From assembly GCF_002979555.1 (NCBI RefSeq), contig NZ_PCOZ01000002.1, positions 1 through 64,000 on the forward strand: a stretch of 64,000 nt of DNA, written 5' to 3'. Made by a program: the position numbers and the translations under genes. Of the stretch, positions 26,071-35,150 are shown in pieces. This DNA is from Pseudomonas sp. MYb60 (GTDB taxonomy: Bacteria; Pseudomonadota; Gammaproteobacteria; Pseudomonadales; Pseudomonadaceae). Within the stretch, counting starts at the first letter, position 1. The number at the start of each line of letters is the position of its first letter. The notes beneath the pieces were generated by a model. That model worked only from the letters and a program-made list of their open reading frames with translations. It did no database searches and had not been told where the DNA came from.

Positions 26071-27251
26071 TCGACATCGATGCCCGCATTATCCGCGACG
26101 GTCACCTGCAAACCCTGCGCTTGCAAGCATCGGACCTCACACAGGCGCGCCAACAGCTGATGGCCGACGGTGCCCAAATAATCTCGCTGAAGGCACGCCG
26201 CCAGTTCAGGTTGCCCAGCCGCCGCGCCACGTTCGCGCTGGGCCTGTTCATCCAGGAACTGGTGGTGTTGCTGGACGCCGGCCTGGTGCTGGTGGAGGCC
26301 GTGGAAACCCTGCGCGACAAGGCGCCTCCCGGTATCAACCGGCAAGTCATGAGCGACTTGCTGGTGTCGATGTACGAAGGCAACTCACTGTCCAGGGCCA
26401 TGCAGCTCAAGCCGCAGACCTTCCCGTCGCTGCTGATCGCCACCGTGGCCTCCTCCGAACACAGCGGTCAACTGGCGGTGGCCCTGCGTCGCTACCACCA
26501 TTTCGAAACGCATCTGGAAGCGGTGAAAAAACGCGTCAGCGGCGCGCTGATGTACCCCATGGTGGTGCTCAGCGTCGGCGCGGTGATCTTGCTGTTCCTG
26601 CTGTTTTTCGTGATCCCGCGCTTCGCCTCGGTCTTCGATGCCGTGGCCGAGTTGCCCGCCACCGCGCGGTTCATGGTGTGGTGGGGCGCGCTGGTGGACA
26701 TTCGCGGCACCGAGCTGCTGATCGGCCTGGTACTGGCGATTGTCGCCCTGGTCCTGCTGTTTCGCAGCGCAGGGTTCAAGCGACGCGCCGCCGACCTGTT
26801 CTGGAAAATTCCCAGCCTGGGCACCCAGCGCACCTTGTTTATTCTCGCGCGGTTCTACCGCACCGCCGGGATGCTGCTGATGGGCGGGATGCCGGTGGTC
26901 ACGGCGGTGGAGTTGTCCGGCGCGTTGCTGCCGCCCGAGCGTCAAGCCGACCTGCATCGCGCCATGACTGATATCCAGGCCGGCCAGCCGCTGTCGACGT
27001 CCCTGGCCCGCTATCAACTGACCACCGCAGTCGCCGAACGCCTGCTGCGGGTCGGCGAGCAAAGCGGCGAACTGGCGGCCATGTGCGAGCGCATCGCGCA
27101 GTTTCATGATGAAGCGTTGGAGCGGGCCATCGAGCTGTTCAGCAAGGTCTTCGAGCCCGTGCTGATGCTGGTGGTGGGCGGGTTGATCGGCTTGATCGTG
27201 TTCATGTTGTACATGCCGATTTTCGAGCTGGCGGGGTCTATCCAGGGGTAG
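26067..27251 (+). CDS. gspF: Type II secretion inner-membrane protein GspF
   Basis: A 394-residue polytopic platform protein with two repeated T2SSF cytoplasmic domains (about 60-180 and 265-385) and three membrane helices (about 165-190, 212-235, 365-388). Conserved GxL-type repeats such as AMQLKPQTFPSLLIA and LRVGEQSGELAAM are present. It connects the GspE ATPase to the pseudopilus. ATG 26067 overlaps the transglycosylase stop. Length matches the family (about 400). Confidence 0.94.
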   Translation: MIDIDARIIRDGHLQTLRLQASDLTQARQQLMADGAQIISLKARRQFRLPSRRATFALGLFIQELVVLLDAGLVLVEAVETLRDKAPPGINRQVMSDLLVSMYEGNSLSRAMQLKPQTFPSLLIATVASSEHSGQLAVALRRYHHFETHLEAVKKRVSGALMYPMVVLSVGAVILLFLLFFVIPRFASVFDAVAELPATARFMVWWGALVDIRGTELLIGLVLAIVALVLLFRSAGFKRRAADLFWKIPSLGTQRTLFILARFYRTAGMLLMGGMPVVTAVELSGALLPPERQADLHRAMTDIQAGQPLSTSLARYQLTTAVAERLLRVGEQSGELAAMCERIAQFHDEALERAIELFSKVFEPVLMLVVGGLIGLIVFMLYMPIFELAGSIQG

Positions 27252-27254
27252 CAC

Positions 27255-28892
27255 ATGAGCGAGCAGACACGCCAGTGGCAGGCGCTGGCAGCGCAACGGG
27301 GCATGAGCCTTCCCGAGTATTTGCTGGAGGTTCTGCGCAAGGCACCCGAGCAATTGGGCATCATCGCCCAGCCGTTGGGCCTGATCGCCATCGCCCCCGA
27401 ATACCTGGGCGAGCACTGGCGGTTCGACCTGCTGCCCCTGCCCCAGGCCTTGATCCATAACGTGCTGCCCGTGGAGCACCGGGGCCAGGCGTGCCTCGTG
27501 CTGGGCGATCCCTTTACCTTGGCCAGCCGCTACTGGCTGCAATCGTCCAAGCTCTTGCGCCCGCTACCGCTGGCGATGAGCCTGCCGGATGCAGTCAAGG
27601 CCCAATTGAGCCTGGCCGAAGCCAGTCAGCGGGTCATGCAACCCTTTGGTGAAGAAGACGAAAACGCCCGTGTCGGCCACAGCGCCCAGGAAATTTCCCT
27701 GAGCAGCATCGCCCGCGACGACAACCCGGTGGTGCGCCTGGTCAACTCCATGCTGTTCGATGCGTTGCAGAGTCGCGCCAGTGATATTCACGTAGAGACC
27801 AACCCGGAAGGCCTGGAGATCAAGTACCGCATTGACGGTGTCTTGCAGAAGATGGGCAAGGCCAATGGCCTGGACATGGCCGAACAGGCACTGTCGCGCA
27901 TCAAAGTGTTGTCTGAGCTGGACATCGGCGAACGTCGGGTGCCGCAGGATGGGCGTTTCAAAATGAAGATCCAGGGACGCGAGGTGGATTTTCGCGTATC
28001 GATCATGCCCAGCATCCATGGTGAAGATGCGGTGCTGCGGATTCTCGACAAGTCCCAACGGGGCGAGTCCCTGAGCCTGATGAACCTGGGGCTGAGCGCG
28101 GGTGTCATCGAGCAGATTCGTGTCTTGGCCGGCGAGCCTCACGGCATGCTGCTGGTGACCGGCCCCACCGGTAGCGGCAAATCCACCACGTTGTACGCCG
28201 CCCTGTCGGAGACCAACACCGGTGAGAAAAAAATCATCACCATAGAAGACCCGGTGGAATACGAACTGCCGGGGGTGCTTCAAATCCCAGTCAACGACAA
28301 AAAAGGCCTGACCTTCGCCCGCGGCCTGCGCTCGATCCTTCGCCATGACCCGGACACGATCCTGGTGGGCGAAATCCGTGACGCCGAGACCGCAGGCATT
28401 GCCGTACAGGCCGCGTTGACCGGGCATTTAGTGCTGTCAACGCTGCATGCCAACGATGTGTTCAGTGTGATGGCGCGCTTCCTTCACATGGAGGTCGACC
28501 CCCGCAGTTTTGTCGAAGCCTTGATAGGCGTGGTTGCCCAGCGCCTGGTCCGGCGGGTGTGCCCGGACTGTGCGGTCGACGCCCCGCCCGACCCGCAAAT
28601 CGTCCGGTTGGCCAACCTGCCTGACGCCCTGTTCAAACAGGCGCGTTTGCGTCTGGGCACCGGTTGTGATGCCTGCCGCAACACCGGTTACAAGGGCCGA
28701 CTGGCGTTGGCGGAAGTGCTCAGCGTCAACGACGCGATGAAGGAAGGGTTAATCAACCGCAGTTCCGCTGCAGCCCTGCGCGCGATTGCGTTGGGAAGCG
28801 GTCATCGATTCATGCGTGACATCGCCCTGGACGAAGTGATCAAGGGCCACACCACCCTCAAGGAGGTCCACCGTGTCATTTCCCTTTATTGA
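27255..28892 (+). CDS. gspE: Type II secretion ATPase GspE
   Basis: A 545-residue hexameric ATPase. An N-terminal GspE_N domain (1 to about 150) precedes the catalytic core: Walker A GPTGSGKST at about 303-311, the Asp box in TIEDPVEYELPG, Walker B in DTILVGEIRDAETA, and a His box. A zinc-binding tetracysteine (CPDC at about 436-439 and CDAC at about 472-475) is characteristic of GspE/PilB ATPases. It drives pseudopilus assembly. Its 3' end overlaps the next gene by 20 bases. Confidence 0.95.
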   Translation: MSEQTRQWQALAAQRGMSLPEYLLEVLRKAPEQLGIIAQPLGLIAIAPEYLGEHWRFDLLPLPQALIHNVLPVEHRGQACLVLGDPFTLASRYWLQSSKLLRPLPLAMSLPDAVKAQLSLAEASQRVMQPFGEEDENARVGHSAQEISLSSIARDDNPVVRLVNSMLFDALQSRASDIHVETNPEGLEIKYRIDGVLQKMGKANGLDMAEQALSRIKVLSELDIGERRVPQDGRFKMKIQGREVDFRVSIMPSIHGEDAVLRILDKSQRGESLSLMNLGLSAGVIEQIRVLAGEPHGMLLVTGPTGSGKSTTLYAALSETNTGEKKIITIEDPVEYELPGVLQIPVNDKKGLTFARGLRSILRHDPDTILVGEIRDAETAGIAVQAALTGHLVLSTLHANDVFSVMARFLHMEVDPRSFVEALIGVVAQRLVRRVCPDCAVDAPPDPQIVRLANLPDALFKQARLRLGTGCDACRNTGYKGRLALAEVLSVNDAMKEGLINRSSAAALRAIALGSGHRFMRDIALDEVIKGHTTLKEVHRVISLY

Positions 28893-29598
28893 GCATGTGG
28901 TGTGGCTGCACAGCAGCGGTGCCGAATGGGCGGCACGCCAGCGTTGGCGCGGGGCAACGGTGTGGCAAGCGCAGCAATCCGGCGCCCCCTTGGGCGCGTG
29001 TGCCCAACTGCTGGAACAGGCGCCTCGGGGCCGCGTGGGTTTTCTCGACCGGGCCACGGTGTTGCTGGGTTTTCCCCATGTGCACTACCTGATGCTGCCG
29101 TGGCAGGGCGGCCTGAACCACGCCGCTGACTGGCAAGGCTTTGCCGAGGCCACGTTCAGTGACCAGGCCGGCGTCGACCCAGACCAGTACCACGTGCAGA
29201 TCGCCAACAGCCGCTTCGGCCACGAACGCCTGGCGGTGGCGGTCTCACGCGAACTGCTGCAGGACCTGCGTGAGCTGTTCAAGCTGCACCACCTGCCACT
29301 GGTGACGTGCGAGCCGCTACTGACCGCTGTGGCACAGCGGTACTGGCGTCACTTGCCTGAGGAGTGCGTACTGGCCGTACTGGAAACGGAAGGCCTCAGT
29401 TGCCTCTACCAGCAACACGGGCAGCCCCATCGAGTCTGTGTGTTACCCACCCAACCCGGTAGTGATCTGGACGACAATTTGTTCACCGCCGACCTGCTGG
29501 CGCAGCAATGTTCGCCCACCACCCTGATTGTCGCCAATCGCCAGACCGAGCACTGGCTCGGCCCACTGCATCCGTGGCTGGGGGAGACGCCGGTATGA
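28873..29598 (+). CDS. PilM/GspL-cytoplasmic-domain-like protein
   Basis: A 241-residue protein with no membrane segment, start GTG 28873 behind a strong AGGAGGT. Position between gspE and a PilN-like gene, and the pattern of alternating hydrophobic strands, suggest an actin-like domain as in PilM or the cytoplasmic half of GspL, which docks the ATPase. Sequence similarity is too weak to see catalytic residues. In standard T2SS this domain is fused to a membrane helix; here it is separate. It overlaps the next gene (ATGA). Confidence 0.6.
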   Translation: MSFPFIEHVVWLHSSGAEWAARQRWRGATVWQAQQSGAPLGACAQLLEQAPRGRVGFLDRATVLLGFPHVHYLMLPWQGGLNHAADWQGFAEATFSDQAGVDPDQYHVQIANSRFGHERLAVAVSRELLQDLRELFKLHHLPLVTCEPLLTAVAQRYWRHLPEECVLAVLETEGLSCLYQQHGQPHRVCVLPTQPGSDLDDNLFTADLLAQQCSPTTLIVANRQTEHWLGPLHPWLGETPV

Positions 29599-30137
29599 CA
29601 TTCGCCTGGCGCCAGCTGCGCGCACCTCGTGCACCTGCCGTGGATCTGCAGCACCCCGGCAAGGCTCATCGCCCGTTGGTGGCCGCGCTGTGGGCGATCG
29701 CCGTCGGGGTGTTGTTCATCACCTGGCAGCACTGGCAGCGCATGGAGCACCAGCAACAGCAGACCGATGTGCTTGAGCAGCAATTTATCCAACTGACCCG
29801 CCGTCAGGAACAACTGATCCAGGCCGCCATCCGACTATCGCCCCATCAAAAACAACAGATGGCCGCTTTCGCCCAGCAAACAGCCACGCCTTTTTCGTTG
29901 ATGGACGCCGTGGGTAGGGCGTGGTCTGGCGAAGTCGCGCTGACGCGCGTCGAGGTGAACACCCTGGCCGGGCGGCTGCAACTGGAGCTGGAGGCCAAGC
30001 AACTGGGTGACGCGTTTCGCTTCGTGGAGCGGCTCAAGGCCCAACCCGGCGTGCACGTGAACCTGCAACAAAGCGCCCGCAAGGCCAACGACCCGCAGCA
30101 CCCGGTGCACGTCACACTCACCGTTGGCGCGGGGTAG
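29595..30137 (+). CDS. PilN/GspL-C-terminal-like membrane protein
   Basis: A 180-residue protein with a short cytoplasmic N-terminus, one membrane helix (about 28-46), a glutamine-rich coiled coil (about 50-80) and a small ferredoxin-like periplasmic domain (about 105-178). This is the build of PilN and of the C-terminal half of GspL. It probably pairs with the following PilO/GspM-like protein in the inner-membrane platform. Confidence 0.65.
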   Translation: MTFAWRQLRAPRAPAVDLQHPGKAHRPLVAALWAIAVGVLFITWQHWQRMEHQQQQTDVLEQQFIQLTRRQEQLIQAAIRLSPHQKQQMAAFAQQTATPFSLMDAVGRAWSGEVALTRVEVNTLAGRLQLELEAKQLGDAFRFVERLKAQPGVHVNLQQSARKANDPQHPVHVTLTVGAG

Positions 30138-30143
30138 CCGAAA

Positions 30144-30680
30144 TTGGACACCTTCACTCGTCACGTGCCCCGTTTGCGTTGGCAACTGATGCAATGGCAA
30201 CAGCGCCTGGGTTTCTGGGGCCTGCTGGCGTTGGGGGCGATGGCGCTAGCGTTGCTCGTTGAAGTGGCGGTGATCCACCCCGCCAAGGTCGCCGACCATC
30301 AGCGCCGCCTTGAACTGGAAACGGGCATTGGCGAACAGCCGCAGGACGTGCACGTGACCGAGCCGGCCATGGTGGAAAACCTTCCGGCCGCGCACGACTT
30401 CCCGGCACGCCTGGAAAAGCTGCTCGCCGTTTTGACTCGGCGTGGTTTCATCATTGAGCAGACCACCCTCACCTACTCCGCGCCGGCCGATACCGGCCTG
30501 CAGCGACTGGATGTAGAGATCCCACTCGCCGGGCCCTACGTGCTGTTGCGCGACGCTTTGACCGATGCCGCGCCAGAACCAGCCGTGCGCATCGAAAGCC
30601 TGACGCTGGAGCGCAAGGACATCACCAGTGGCATGCTGACCATCAACCTCAAACTGAGCGTACTGGGGGTGGTGGAATGA
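30144..30680 (+). CDS. PilO/GspM-like membrane protein
   Basis: A 178-residue protein with a TTG start at 30144, one membrane helix (about 22-44) and a periplasmic alpha-beta domain (about 90-175), the PilO/GspM arrangement. The stop overlaps the ATG of the next gene. TTG is unusual, but no better start lies upstream within the short six-base gap. Confidence 0.62.
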   Translation: MDTFTRHVPRLRWQLMQWQQRLGFWGLLALGAMALALLVEVAVIHPAKVADHQRRLELETGIGEQPQDVHVTEPAMVENLPAAHDFPARLEKLLAVLTRRGFIIEQTTLTYSAPADTGLQRLDVEIPLAGPYVLLRDALTDAAPEPAVRIESLTLERKDITSGMLTINLKLSVLGVVE

Positions 30681-31162
30681 AGCTGCCCTTGTACTTGCGC
30701 GTGTTGTTGCTGGTCACCCTGATCGGTTGCGGCTGGCTGTTCTGGCAAGACACACCCGAAAGCCCCACCCCTCTGCCCACGCCGGCGATCGCCAAACCCG
30801 ATCCGCCCGCACCGAGGGCGACGCCCGAACCCGCACCGGTCGCCGTGACCGACCTGTTTCCCGCGCAAACCTGGACACCTCCACCGCCACCAGCACCGGT
30901 GGATAATTCGCCGCCAAAACCACCGCCGCTGCCCTTCACCGTCAGCGCGCAATGGCGCTACGAGCACCAGGCCAACATCGTGGTGCTCAACGGTAACGGC
31001 CGCCAGTACACCCTGTGCAACCGCTGCTCGGTGCCCGGCCGCATCGTCCCGGGCAAGATGCTCGACGCTCATTACCGCCTGGACAAACTCACCGACACCG
31101 CCGTGGTGCTGACCTACATGCCGCTCAAGCATGCCAGCACCCTGCGCCTCGACAAACGCTGA
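30677..31162 (+). CDS. PilP/GspC-like protein
   Basis: A 161-residue protein with an N-terminal hydrophobic segment (5-24), a long proline-rich linker (about 26-95), and a small C-terminal beta domain (about 95-160) with a CNRC pair. A membrane anchor plus Pro-rich spacer plus compact periplasmic domain is the plan of PilP and of the GspC HR domain, which reach the secretin. VTLIGCGWL contains a Cys near the helix, but a clear lipobox is not evident. Confidence 0.62.
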   Translation: MKLPLYLRVLLLVTLIGCGWLFWQDTPESPTPLPTPAIAKPDPPAPRATPEPAPVAVTDLFPAQTWTPPPPPAPVDNSPPKPPPLPFTVSAQWRYEHQANIVVLNGNGRQYTLCNRCSVPGRIVPGKMLDAHYRLDKLTDTAVVLTYMPLKHASTLRLDKR

Positions 31163-31180
31163 CGCAGGAAGGACAGGATC

Positions 31181-33109
31181 ATGACGCTACGCACGCTGAT
31201 GCCCCTGAGCCTCGTCCTGCTGACGGCCAGCGGATGCGAAACCCAACGGGCGATCCAGGAGAGTGATGAACTGCGCCTCAAAGGCGACATCGTGCGTTCG
31301 GTGGAGGTGCTGCAAGCCGAAGCCAAGGACGATCCTGATGATGTTCAATTGCGCACCGCCCAGTTCAGCAAGCTCGAGCTGCTGGTCGCCCAATACAGCC
31401 GTGAAGCCAGTACCGCACTGATGCGCGGTGACGATGCTGCCGCCATCCGCGCCTTGGAAATCATCCTCAAATACGACCCCAGCAACCTCGGTGCCCGCCA
31501 GGAAATCCAGAGCATCCAGGCAATGAAGCAATTGCGCCCACAGCTGGCGCGGGCCTACGAAATGAAACGCACCCACCCGGTGGAAGCGCTGAACCTGGTG
31601 CGCCAGATCATCGCCCAGAAACCCAACTACCGGGAGGCCCTGGACTTTCGCAACACGTTGACCCGCGAACTGGTGAGTGCCGACTACCTCAGCGCGGACC
31701 TTTCCGATGCCATGCGCAAACCCTTGAGCCTGGAGTTCAGCGCCCAAAGCCTGAGCACCATCTTCGAGACCATCGCGCGCTTGTCGGGGGTCAATTTTGT
31801 CATCGACAAGGACGTCAATCCCAGTGCCGCCGCCAGCATGACGGCAAGCCGTACCACGGCTGAGGATGCGCTGAACCTGCTATTGACCACCCAGGGACTG
31901 GACAAGAAAATCCTCAACCAGAACACCATTCTGATCTACCCCCGGCGTCCGGACAAAGAGCGCGAGTACCGCGAACTGGCGGTGCGCACGTTTTACCTTA
32001 GCCATGGCGACGCCAAGATCGTGGCCGCCGAGATCAAGCAGATGCTCAAACCCAAGGAAGTGCTGGTGGACGAGCGCCTCAATGCAGTGCTCGTGCGTGA
32101 TGGGTTGAGCACCTTGAGCGCCGTGGAAAAAATGGTCGAAGCCATTGATATTGCGCAATCAGAAGTGACCATTGATATTCAGGTGCTGGAGGTCAGCCTG
32201 GCAGACGAACAAAATCTCGGGATTCAGCTCCCGGAAAGCATCGGTGTGTCGGTGGGTAATCTCGGCCCTGGGATTGCGGGCACCCCGATCAGTGCATTGC
32301 GCGGAATCAACGGCGACAACATCCTGCTGGATACAGGCAGCACCTCGGCACGCATCAACATCCTGCAACGCAGCGGCAATACCGTGACGCTCGCCAACCC
32401 ACGGGTGCGGGTGCGCAATCGCGAAGAAGCCCAGGTCAATATTGGTGACAAGATACCGGTGGTCAAGACCACCACCGCCAACCAGGTAACCTCCTCGGCA
32501 GTTGATTTTTACGATGTGGGCCTGAAGATCATCGTCCAGCCCACGATCAGTCTCAGTGATGAAGTCAATATGAAGTTGAAGGTGGAGATGAGCCACATCA
32601 CCAAGCGGATTCCCGGCACAGAAAACGTGCCCGCCACGTTTGAGCTGGGAACACGGTCCACCGATACCTTGCTCACCGCGAGGAACAATGAGACTCAAAT
32701 TGTCTCAGGGCTGATCCGCACGGCCGACATAGAGGAAGGTTCCGGGCTGCCGTGGCTGAGCAAGATTCCGTGGATCGGCAAGAAACTGTTCGGCACCCAG
32801 CAAAGCACTCAGCAGAAAACCGAAATTATCCTGCTGCTGACGCCAAGGATCGAACGCAACCTGGACTTGCCGATTTCGCAGATCAGCACCTTCCACAGCG
32901 GCACCGAGGCACGTAGTTCGACCGAGGGTATGATTTTGCGCGATACGACCGAGAAGATGATCCTCAAGCCCACCGGCGGCGACCCGACGCCAGCGATACC
33001 ACCGCCAATGAACCCAACCGGGCAATGGGACCCGCTGCCACCGCCGCTACCGGATTTGGTGCCAAAGCCTGCGCCCGCAGCGTCAACCCAGACACCCCAG
33101 ACACAATGA
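31181..33109 (+). CDS. gspD: Type II secretion secretin GspD (lipoprotein type)
   Basis: A 642-residue outer-membrane secretin. The signal ends in a lipobox-like TASGC (Cys19). An alpha-helical, TPR-like region (about 30-165) replaces the usual N0 domain. STN/N1-type modules (about 175-330) and the secretin core (about 340-560) follow, with VPWLSKIPWIG-type and LLTPRI hallmarks (PWLSKIPWIGKKLFG). A Pro-rich tail ends the protein. A GGAAGGA Shine-Dalgarno precedes ATG 31181. The lipid anchor could let it reach the outer membrane without a pilotin. It is the last gene of the island and converges on etfB. Confidence 0.9.
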   Translation: MTLRTLMPLSLVLLTASGCETQRAIQESDELRLKGDIVRSVEVLQAEAKDDPDDVQLRTAQFSKLELLVAQYSREASTALMRGDDAAAIRALEIILKYDPSNLGARQEIQSIQAMKQLRPQLARAYEMKRTHPVEALNLVRQIIAQKPNYREALDFRNTLTRELVSADYLSADLSDAMRKPLSLEFSAQSLSTIFETIARLSGVNFVIDKDVNPSAAASMTASRTTAEDALNLLLTTQGLDKKILNQNTILIYPRRPDKEREYRELAVRTFYLSHGDAKIVAAEIKQMLKPKEVLVDERLNAVLVRDGLSTLSAVEKMVEAIDIAQSEVTIDIQVLEVSLADEQNLGIQLPESIGVSVGNLGPGIAGTPISALRGINGDNILLDTGSTSARINILQRSGNTVTLANPRVRVRNREEAQVNIGDKIPVVKTTTANQVTSSAVDFYDVGLKIIVQPTISLSDEVNMKLKVEMSHITKRIPGTENVPATFELGTRSTDTLLTARNNETQIVSGLIRTADIEEGSGLPWLSKIPWIGKKLFGTQQSTQQKTEIILLLTPRIERNLDLPISQISTFHSGTEARSSTEGMILRDTTEKMILKPTGGDPTPAIPPPMNPTGQWDPLPPPLPDLVPKPAPAASTQTPQTQ

Positions 33110-33110
33110 A

Positions 33111-33145
33111 GCCACCTCCCACAGTTAGGTTTTGTGGTGGTTTTT
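33111..33145 (+). terminator. Probable terminator of the secretion operon
   Basis: CCACCTCCCACA (33112-33123) pairs with TGTGGTGG (33133-33140) with a bulge and is followed by TTTTT (33141-33145), just past the gspD stop. The left arm looks like a REP remnant. Confidence 0.55.
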
Positions 33146-33148
33146 GAG

Positions 33149-33919
33149 TCAGCGCACTACGCCTTCCTCAACCAATAACTTGAGAATCGCCTGCGCGCCC
33201 TCCTCCGGGCTCACACCCTTGAGCACCTGCCCACCACCGCCACTGGCCTTGGCCGTCGCCGCCTTCATCCGGTCCGCGCCACTCTTGGCCTTGATCACCT
33301 TCAAACGCTTGGGCCGAGGCTTGGCCGGTTGCAGCACGGCGCCGGTGAATAACTCATCCTCTTCGACCTCCACCTCGTGGGCCGCCAACTCACCGCGCTG
33401 CCCAGGGCCGTAGGCACTTTGCCGTGGCTTGGGCGCGGCGTTGTCCACCGTCGCCAGAAACGGCAGACGCACCTTCAAGCGCCGTCGCTGCCCACGTGGC
33501 AAGGCTTGCAGCACCTGGGCCACGCCCGCATCGATGGACTCCACCTGCGCCAGCCCGACCACCAACGGCCAACCCAGTTGTTCGGCCAGCAGGTACGGCA
33601 ACATGCCCGAACCTTCGCCGGTTTCCGCCTGGCTGCCGGCGAGCACCACCTGGGCGCCGGCGTCACGCAGGTACTCACTGAGCACCGGCAACGCATCGCT
33701 GCCTGCCGGTTGCTCCAGCACATGCAGTTGCGGCAGGCCCATGCCCAAATAGCTGCGCAGGGTCGGCTCGGCGATGTTGCCGGCGTGCAGCACCTGCAAC
33801 CTGTCCCCGGCCATCTGCAAACCCAACTCGACGGCGCGCGCGTCCTGTTCGGCGCGGCGCGGGCGACCAGAAGTCGGGTGGGCGCCGATGGACACCAAGC
33901 TGATTACATTCGTGGTCAT
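33149..33919 (-). CDS. etfB: Electron transfer flavoprotein beta subunit (dimethylglycine-linked)
   Basis: A 256-residue ETF beta-type protein of the kind linked to DgcAB, with a GSQAETGEGSGMLPYLLAEQLG segment typical of ETF beta. GAGGAG lies six bases before ATG 33919, favouring it over 33925. It forms a heterodimer with the preceding EtfA and probably accepts electrons from dimethylglycine dehydrogenase. It is the last gene of the dgc operon, matching the P. aeruginosa PA5401 position. Confidence 0.9.
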   Translation of the reverse strand: MTTNVISLVSIGAHPTSGRPRRAEQDARAVELGLQMAGDRLQVLHAGNIAEPTLRSYLGMGLPQLHVLEQPAGSDALPVLSEYLRDAGAQVVLAGSQAETGEGSGMLPYLLAEQLGWPLVVGLAQVESIDAGVAQVLQALPRGQRRRLKVRLPFLATVDNAAPKPRQSAYGPGQRGELAAHEVEVEEDELFTGAVLQPAKPRPKRLKVIKAKSGADRMKAATAKASGGGGQVLKGVSPEEGAQAILKLLVEEGVVR

Positions 33920-33929
33920 GGCCATCTCC

Positions 33930-35150
33930 TCAGGCGGCATCGCGCTTGGCGCCGTGGCGGAAGGTCTCGACCGCCGCGATCAGGGCTTGCAGAATCTCGG
34001 CGCTGTCGCCGATCACCGACAGGTCGGCACGCTTGATCATGTCGCAACCCGGGTCGAGGTTGATCGCCACCACCTTGTCGCAGGCACCGATACCTTGCAG
34101 GTGCTGAATCGCCCCGGAAATGCCAACGGCCACATAGACCCGCGCCGTGACCCAGATACCGCTGGCGCCGACCTGGCGATCACGGGCCATGAAGCCATCG
34201 TCCACCGCCACCCGCGAGGCGCCTTCAGTGGCGCCCAACGCAGCAGCCGTCTGGTGGAACAGCGCCCAGTCCTTCACGCCATTGCCGCCGGAGAAAATGA
34301 ACTCGGCCTCGGCCATCGGAATCGCCGCCGGGTCCACGGCCACTGCGCCGAGGTCCTCGATACGCGGCAAACTGCGGGCCAGGGGTGTGGATAACTCCAC
34401 CGGCAGGACTTCGTGTCGGGTGTCGCTGACCGGCTCGGCGCACTCTGCGGCGGCAAGGATCAGGCGCGACAACGGCCGCGCCAAGTCTTGCTGACCGGCG
34501 CCGGCACGGCCGATGCACTCGTCACCCTTGATCTGCCATACACGGGTGGCCGGGCGCTCCTTGAGGCTTGCGGCGAAGCGCCGCCCCAACTCACCGCCAC
34601 CGCTGCGGCTGTCCGGCAGCAGCCAGTGGCGCGGGTTGAACTGCTGATCCACCGCCCGCAAACCTTGCACGCGTTGCTCCGGTGAATAACCGTCGAATGC
34701 CTGGCCTTCCAGCACCAGCAGGCGATCGACGCCGGCCGTGGCAAACGCGCTTTCCTTATGCTCGCCGAACACCACCGCCAGCACCGCGCCGTCGCTGCCG
34801 GCCAGTTGCCGGGCCAGGCCGAGCAGGTCGCGGTCGTGACTGCTCAAACGGCCGCCGACCATGTCCGGTACCACATTGATGTAGAACGCCGGCGCAGGCA
34901 CCTGGTGCAGCGGCAGCTGCACGTCCACCGCTGCCGTGCGCTTGGCCGCGCCACCCTGCTGGGCGCCGCTGCGGTCGATGCGCTTGATGCCGTTGGGGCC
35001 GATAAAACCAACGCCATGCACGTTCTTGCGGATGACGCCGTTGGGGCCCATCCAGCTGTGTTGCACCGGTTGCATGGCCGCATGCAGCGGGTGCAAGCGG
35101 TTACGGGCGATCCACTCGGCGCGGGGATCGCGGCGGATAATGTCGCTCAT
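33930..35150 (-). CDS. etfA: Electron transfer flavoprotein alpha subunit (dimethylglycine-linked)
   Basis: A 406-residue ETF alpha-type protein, longer than housekeeping EtfA (about 310) because of an N-terminal extension of about 100 residues carrying HPLHAAMQPVQHSWMGPNG-like sequence. The C-terminal FAD-binding part has GASGIWVT and GISGAIQHLQGI, the hallmark of ETF alpha. Its ATG overlaps the dgcB stop by one base. It is probably specific for the DgcAB pathway. Confidence 0.92.
   Translation of the reverse strand: MSDIIRRDPRAEWIARNRLHPLHAAMQPVQHSWMGPNGVIRKNVHGVGFIGPNGIKRIDRSGAQQGGAAKRTAAVDVQLPLHQVPAPAFYINVVPDMVGGRLSSHDRDLLGLARQLAGSDGAVLAVVFGEHKESAFATAGVDRLLVLEGQAFDGYSPEQRVQGLRAVDQQFNPRHWLLPDSRSGGGELGRRFAASLKERPATRVWQIKGDECIGRAGAGQQDLARPLSRLILAAAECAEPVSDTRHEVLPVELSTPLARSLPRIEDLGAVAVDPAAIPMAEAEFIFSGGNGVKDWALFHQTAAALGATEGASRVAVDDGFMARDRQVGASGIWVTARVYVAVGISGAIQHLQGIGACDKVVAINLDPGCDMIKRADLSVIGDSAEILQALIAAVETFRHGAKRDAA

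Noticed and set aside
22020..33109. Attachment sites or integrase marking the secretion island as a recent integrative element
   Set aside because: No tRNA gene, integrase, IS or flanking direct repeat was seen at either border.
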